Of a stretch of 9,222 bases of DNA, positions 6,057 through 9,222 are shown piece by piece (the first letter of the stretch is position 1; every line of letters starts with the position of its first letter). The position numbers were made by a program, and so were the translations under genes. The notes beneath the pieces were generated by a model. The model was given only the letters and a program-made list of their open reading frames with translations, ran no database searches and was not told the origin of the DNA. Source of the stretch: Rhodospirillum sp. UBA1311 (GTDB taxonomy: Bacteria; Pseudomonadota; Alphaproteobacteria; Rhodospirillales; Rhodospirillaceae); contig DBTR01000066.1 in NCBI GenBank assembly GCA_002307145.1, positions 1 through 9,222 on the forward strand, read 5' to 3'.

Positions 6057-6800
6057 ATGAAAAAGGCGACTACCCTTCTGCTGGCCGGCGTTGCCGCGGT
6101 GACGATGGCGGCATCGGCGCACGCCGAGACCCTGGTGAACGGCATCGACGCGGCGTTCCCGCCGTTCGCGTTCATCGACACCGACGGCGTGGCCAAGGGC
6201 TTCGACGTCGAGGCGGTCAACTGGATCGCCAAGGAGATGGGCTTCGAGGTCAAGCACCAGCCGGTGGCGTGGGAAGGCATCATCCCGAGCCTGATGGCGA
6301 ACAAGATCGACTTCATCTGTTCGGGTATGAGCATCACCGCCAAGCGCGCCGAACAGGTCAACTTCACCGACCCCTATTGGAAGGTGATCAACGTCTTCGT
6401 GGTCAAGAAGGACTCGAAGCTGACCCCGGAACAGGTTCTCACCGGCGGCAAGAAGGTCGGCCTCCAGCAGGGCACGGCGGAAGAGCAGTGGCTCGCCGAG
6501 GCCCGCAAGAAGGAGCCGAAGTGGAACTTCGAGGCGCGGCAGTATTCCGCCGCCCAGATGGCGCTCGGCGACGTGCTGAACGGCCGCATCGACGCCGCCG
6601 GGATGAACGAAGCCCCGGCCAACGACGCGATCAAGAACGGCCAGCCGGTCAAGATCGCCGGCACCTTCGGCGACCAGGAAGCCTATGGCTGCGCCGTGCG
6701 CAAGAACGACCCTGAACTCCTCAAGAAGCTCAACGAAGGCTACGCGCGCCTGATGAAGAGCCCGAAGTGGGAAGAGCTGAAGGCGAAATATAAACCCTGA
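6057..6800 (+). CDS. amino acid ABC transporter, periplasmic substrate-binding protein (family 3)
   Basis: This 247-aa protein captures a polar amino acid in the periplasm for the permeases encoded downstream. A signal peptide is clear: MKK, a hydrophobic core, then cleavage after ASAHA at about residue 23. Family-3 features include SGMSITAKR (89-97), where Arg97 should hold the ligand carboxylate, FTDPYW (103-108), and VGLQQGT (134-140). In GRIDAAGMNEAP (176-187), Asn184 stands where HisJ-type proteins have the Asp that binds the ligand amino group. I chose the ATG at 6057 because MKK is a typical signal start and GGTGAG precedes it closely; an in-frame ATG at 6045 (adding MGEK) is nearly as good. 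A hairpin overlaps the stop codon and a terminator follows, so this gene is probably expressed above the rest of the operon. The substrate cannot be assigned. Confidence 0.93.
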   Translation: MKKATTLLLAGVAAVTMAASAHAETLVNGIDAAFPPFAFIDTDGVAKGFDVEAVNWIAKEMGFEVKHQPVAWEGIIPSLMANKIDFICSGMSITAKRAEQVNFTDPYWKVINVFVVKKDSKLTPEQVLTGGKKVGLQQGTAEEQWLAEARKKEPKWNFEARQYSAAQMALGDVLNGRIDAAGMNEAPANDAIKNGQPVKIAGTFGDQEAYGCAVRKNDPELLKKLNEGYARLMKSPKWEELKAKYKP

Positions 6801-6816
6801 TCGGTCGATCAGGGTT
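6793..6816 (+). repeat. hairpin overlapping the binding-protein stop codon
   Basis: AACCCTGATC (6793-6802) pairs perfectly with GATCAGGGTT (6807-6816) across a four-base loop, and the TGA stop lies inside the left arm. Only a broken T tract (TTCTTGT) follows. It may be a weak terminator or a 3' end block that protects the binding-protein mRNA. Confidence 0.65.
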
Positions 6817-6829
6817 CTTGTCCGATGGG

Positions 6830-6866
6830 AGGCGCGGCCGTTCCCGTGGCCGCGCCTTTGCTTTGT
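6830..6866 (+). terminator. intrinsic terminator between binding-protein and permease genes
   Basis: A perfect 10-bp GC-rich stem (6830-6839 with 6848-6857) closes an 8-nt loop and is followed by TTTGCTTTGT. It sits inside an otherwise co-oriented transporter operon. Partial read-through would give more binding protein than membrane subunits, which is common for ABC importers. A poor promoter for the downstream genes (TTGCTT at 6858, TAAAAG at 6881) can be drawn within its tail, but I do not rely on it. Confidence 0.8.
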
Positions 6867-6922
6867 CGTCCGCATTGGGTTAAAAGCCCTCGGGGCGGAA
6901 ATGACGAATTGATGGCGGTGGC

Positions 6923-7603
6923 ATGAATCAGGCGTTCGATGTTGTGATCGGGGCGATCCCCTATCTCCTCGGCGGCACCGGCTTGACGGTGGCGGCGGTG
7001 TTGGGGGGAATGTTCATCGGTCTCGCGATCGGCCTGCCGATGGCGGTGGCGCAGGTCTACGGCCCGAAGCCGCTCGGCTGGCTGGTGCGCGCCTACGTCT
7101 GGTTCTTTCGCGGCGTGCCGATCCTGGTGCTGCTGTTCCTGTTCTACTTCGGCCTGTTCCAGGCGTTTTCCTGGAACATCGATGCGCTGACCGCAGCGAC
7201 CCTGGTTCTCGGCATGGCGTCCGGCGCGTACCAGTCGCAGATTTTCCGGGGTTCGATCCTGTCGCTCTCGAAGGGACAGTTCCGCGCCGCCTCGGCGCTC
7301 GGCTTCACCGACCGGCAGGCGATTCTCAATATCGTCCTGCCTCAGGCGCTGCGCCTGTCGCTGCCCGGCTGGTCCAACGAGTATTCGATCATCCTGAAGG
7401 ATTCCGCCCTCGCGTTCGTGCTGGGGGCGACCGAGATCATGGCGCGGACCCAGTTCGTCGCCACCCGGACCTATCAACACCTGGCGCTGGCCCTGGCCGC
7501 GTGCGGGATCTATTTCATCCTCACCTGGGTGGGCGTGCGCGCGCTGCGCATGCTCGAACGCTACGTCGCCGTCCCGGGCTTCGGACCGCAGGAGGCGCGC
7601 TGA
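6923..7603 (+). CDS. polar amino acid ABC transporter permease (first)
   Basis: This 226-aa inner-membrane protein is one of two HisM/HisQ-type permeases forming the channel. It has about five hydrophobic segments, starting at about residues 10-42 and ending at about 187-205. The diagnostic FRGVP motif is at 62-66 (usually FRGTP). The EAA loop that contacts the ATPase covers about 122-149 (AASALGFTDRQAILNIVLPQ, then ending LPG). The C-terminus ends VPGFG plus a short tail, matching the IPGFG end of the second permease; the two look like paralogues. The ATG at 6923 has a weak GGCGGTGG upstream, but the protein start fits the family. It follows the terminator at 6830-6866 and shares one base with the ATPase start (TGATG), so translation is likely coupled. 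Confidence 0.93.
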   Translation: MNQAFDVVIGAIPYLLGGTGLTVAAVLGGMFIGLAIGLPMAVAQVYGPKPLGWLVRAYVWFFRGVPILVLLFLFYFGLFQAFSWNIDALTAATLVLGMASGAYQSQIFRGSILSLSKGQFRAASALGFTDRQAILNIVLPQALRLSLPGWSNEYSIILKDSALAFVLGATEIMARTQFVATRTYQHLALALAACGIYFILTWVGVRALRMLERYVAVPGFGPQEAR

Positions 7604-8361
7604 TGAGCGAAACCCCGATCCTTGAGGTCGAGAACCTCGCCAAATCCCTCGGCGGCAAGCCGATTCTCTCCGGCGTTTCGTTCACCGTGAAGCGCGGCGA
7701 GATGAAGGTGCTGATCGGCCCGTCGGGCGGTGGCAAAAGCACGCTGCTGCAGTGCCTCAACTTTCTCCACATTCCGGATGCGGGCACGATCCGCCTCGAC
7801 GGCCAGACGGTGGACGCCCGCTCGCGCAAGGGGCTTTATGCCTATCGCCAGCAGGTCGGGATGATCTTCCAGGACTACAACCTGTTCGACCACCTGAACG
7901 CGCTCGACAACGTCGCGCTTGCGCTCAGGAAGGTGAAGGGCCTGGGCCGTGCCGAGGCGGAGGTCCGCGCCCGCGCCGAACTCGCCCGCGTCGGCCTGTC
8001 GGACAAGGAAAGGCTCTATCCGGCGGAACTCTCCGGCGGACAGAAGCAGCGCGTCTCGATCGCCCGCGCGCTCGCCATGGACCCGAAGGTGATGCTCCTC
8101 GACGAGCCGACCGCGGCCCTCGATCCGGAATTGATCGGCGAGGTTCTGACGGTGATCCGGGGGCTGGCGAAGGACGGCATGACGATGATCATGGCGACCC
8201 ACCAGATGGGCTTCGTTCGCACCATGGCCGACGAAATTCTGTTCATGCAGGAGGGCGTGGTGATCGAGCAGGGTACGCCCGACATGCTGCTGGACGTCGA
8301 CCTCGGCAGCCGTACGCTCGACTTCTGCACCCACCTCGCCGAATTCGAGGGTGGCGCATGA
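7603..8361 (+). CDS. polar amino acid ABC transporter ATP-binding protein
   Basis: This 252-aa cytoplasmic ATPase powers the importer and is full length for the HisP/GlnQ group. All motifs are intact: Walker A GPSGGGKST at 39-47, Q-loop Gln90 (IFQDYNLF), signature LSGGQ at 143-147, Walker B VMLLDE at 163-168 with catalytic Glu168, and switch His200 (ATHQM). The ATG at 7603 is supported by AGGAGG at 7590-7595, seven bases upstream. A longer reading frame from 7501 would only add residues overlapping the first permease gene. It overlaps the preceding stop by one base and the next start by four (ATGA), a tight coupling that fits equal production of the three subunits. After the helical domain the usual EMxFA segment reads QMGFVR, a mild variation. 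Confidence 0.96.
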   Translation: MSETPILEVENLAKSLGGKPILSGVSFTVKRGEMKVLIGPSGGGKSTLLQCLNFLHIPDAGTIRLDGQTVDARSRKGLYAYRQQVGMIFQDYNLFDHLNALDNVALALRKVKGLGRAEAEVRARAELARVGLSDKERLYPAELSGGQKQRVSIARALAMDPKVMLLDEPTAALDPELIGEVLTVIRGLAKDGMTMIMATHQMGFVRTMADEILFMQEGVVIEQGTPDMLLDVDLGSRTLDFCTHLAEFEGGA

Positions 8362-9029
8362 CCGACTGGTTCTCCTTCGCTTCCGCCGACCTGTTGCCGC
8401 GCCTGAACGAAGGCCTGTGGATGAGCGTCCGGCTGATCGTTCCCTCGGTGGCGTTCGGACTGGTCCTCGGCATCGCGCTCGGCGGCGCGCGGGCCTATGG
8501 GCCCCGCTGGGTGCAGCGCCTGGGGGATGGCTTCGTCGCGGTGTTCCGGGGCACGCCCCTGGTCTGCCAGCTGTTCGTCCTCTACTTCGGCCTGCCCAAC
8601 GTCGGCATCTATCTCGAACCCTATGCGGCGGCGGTGCTGGGCTTTACCCTCTGCACCGCGGCCTATCAGTCCGAATACGTGCGTGGCGGCTTGAAGGCGA
8701 CGCGCAAGGGCCAGTTCCTCGCGGCGCAGGCGCTCGGGTTCTCCACATTCGGGGCGTTGGTCTGGGTGGTGATCCCGCAGGCGATCCGCCGCGCGCTGCC
8801 CGGCATCGGCAACGAGATCATCTACCTGATCAAGTATTCCTCGCTCGCCTACGTCGTCACCTGCGTCGAGCTGACCGGCCAGGGCAAGATCGTCGCGAGC
8901 CAGACCTTCCGCTTCACCGAGGTGTTCCTCGTGGTGGGGATGTACTACCTCGCCCTGGTTTCCCTCGCGACCGTGGCCCTGCGCCATGTCGAAAAGCGTC
9001 TGGCGATTCCCGGATTCGGCGGCCTCTGA
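8358..9029 (+). CDS. polar amino acid ABC transporter permease (second)
   Basis: This 223-aa inner-membrane protein is the partner of the permease upstream, together forming the transport channel. It has about five hydrophobic segments, FRGTP at 64-68, and the EAA loop at about 122-149 (LAAQALGFSTFGALVWVVIP, then QAIRRALPG). The segment AAYQSEYVRG (101-110) is typical of polar amino acid permeases, and the C-terminus ends IPGFGGL. The ATG at 8358 overlaps the ATPase stop as ATGA, and GAGGGTG lies just upstream; in-frame upstream sequence runs inside the ATPase gene and is not part of this protein. It appears to be the last gene of the operon. Comparison with glutamate, histidine and glutamine systems does not single out one substrate. 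Confidence 0.94.
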   Translation: MTDWFSFASADLLPRLNEGLWMSVRLIVPSVAFGLVLGIALGGARAYGPRWVQRLGDGFVAVFRGTPLVCQLFVLYFGLPNVGIYLEPYAAAVLGFTLCTAAYQSEYVRGGLKATRKGQFLAAQALGFSTFGALVWVVIPQAIRRALPGIGNEIIYLIKYSSLAYVVTCVELTGQGKIVASQTFRFTEVFLVVGMYYLALVSLATVALRHVEKRLAIPGFGGL

Positions 9030-9037
9030 ACGCCGAT

Positions 9038-9055
9038 CCGCGCCGTCACGCGCGG
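9038..9055 (+). repeat. short GC hairpin after the ABC operon
   Basis: CCGCGC (9038-9043) pairs with GCGCGG (9050-9055) around a 6-nt loop, starting 8 nt after the last permease stop. A pyrimidine-rich stretch (CTTCCTCCTC) follows rather than a T run, so it may be a weak terminator or a 3' end stabiliser. Confidence 0.4.
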
Positions 9056-9064
9056 CTTCCTCCT

Positions 9065-9133
9065 CGACCCCCTAATCGTAGCGGTTCCAAGGTTTTGAGC
9101 ACCCTCCCTGTAGGGGGTCCTCGAAACCTCTGG
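9065..9133. repeat. long imperfect hairpin with a competing alternative stem
   Basis: A hairpin spans 9087-9133: CCA and AGGTTTTGAG (9087-9099) pair with CTCGAAACCT and TGG (9120-9133, one bulged base, one G-T pair), then after a C/C mismatch ACCCTC (9101-9106) pairs with GGGGGT (9113-9118) around a 6-nt loop. The same right-hand bases also complete a perfect 9-bp match, GACCCCCTA (9065-9073) with TAGGGGGTC (9111-9119). The two folds exclude each other. No T run follows on either strand, so it is not a plain terminator. Identity unknown. Confidence 0.55.
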
Positions 9134-9148
9134 GCGATCCCGGGAACG

Positions 9149-9157
9149 TGGTATGAT
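9149..9157 (+). promoter_or_regulatory. candidate extended -10 promoter facing out of the window
   Basis: TGG followed by TATGAT (9152-9157) matches an extended -10 element (TGn plus five of six bases). No good -35 lies 16-18 bp upstream. The sequence then becomes AT-rich to the window end, suggesting a gene starting beyond 9222. From 9030 to 9222 I see no gene that I can support. Confidence 0.3.
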
Positions 9158-9222
9158 CGCAATGCCTTCACCCCGGAGATCCGGTAAATTCGAATCATCA
9201 AAAACTTTGAAGAAAGTGTTTG

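Noticed and set aside
7561..8987. Minus-strand open frames opposite the ATPase and second permease
   Set aside because: Both are antisense to well-conserved ABC transporter genes and have composition typical of shadow frames.
9081..9150. Possible tRNA in the structured 3' region
   Set aside because: No cloverleaf can be drawn: no T-arm consensus, no matching acceptor stem and no anticodon arm on either strand.

Overview
This is a GC-rich chromosomal segment whose gene content and codon use suggest an alphaproteobacterium, plausibly from the Rhodospirillales; that placement is inference, because no rRNA or other marker is present. Eight complete protein genes and one partial gene are packed tightly on both strands. 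I see no mobile element, CRISPR array, phage gene, tRNA or rRNA. The genes belong to known families. What deserves a second look is mostly non-coding structure and a few unusual residues, and I found no clear new multi-gene system.

Left part (1-2119). The window opens inside rimO (ribosomal protein S12 methylthiotransferase, minus strand, only the N-terminus present). Next comes a 216-bp gap with three hairpins, the last a good intrinsic terminator for the gene on its right. That gene is ald (NAD-dependent alanine dehydrogenase, minus strand). It is transcribed divergently from an Lrp/AsnC-family regulator (plus strand), the classic arrangement of an alanine-responsive regulator beside its target. 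The shared 149-bp spacer holds a consensus -10 box for ald and a perfect 15-bp palindrome at the regulator's own putative start site.

Middle part (2123-5843, minus strand). guaC (GMP reductase, GMP to IMP) is followed by a large membrane protein with a periplasmic sensor, HAMP, a degenerate GGDEF and a complete EAL domain. The last is most likely a c-di-GMP phosphodiesterase whose GGDEF has become regulatory. The two genes are co-oriented 115 bp apart, and both touch guanine nucleotide turnover. The phosphodiesterase gene converges on the regulator gene with only 3 bp between stop codons.

Right part (5844-9222, plus strand). A polar amino acid ABC importer has the order binding protein, permease, ATPase, permease. 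The binding-protein gene is separated from the rest by two hairpins, the second a strong intrinsic terminator, so the binding protein is probably made in excess. The permease, ATPase and permease genes overlap by 1 and 4 nt and are likely translationally coupled. The final 193 bp contain no gene that I can support but do hold a long imperfect hairpin with a competing alternative pairing, then a possible extended -10 promoter pointing out of the window.
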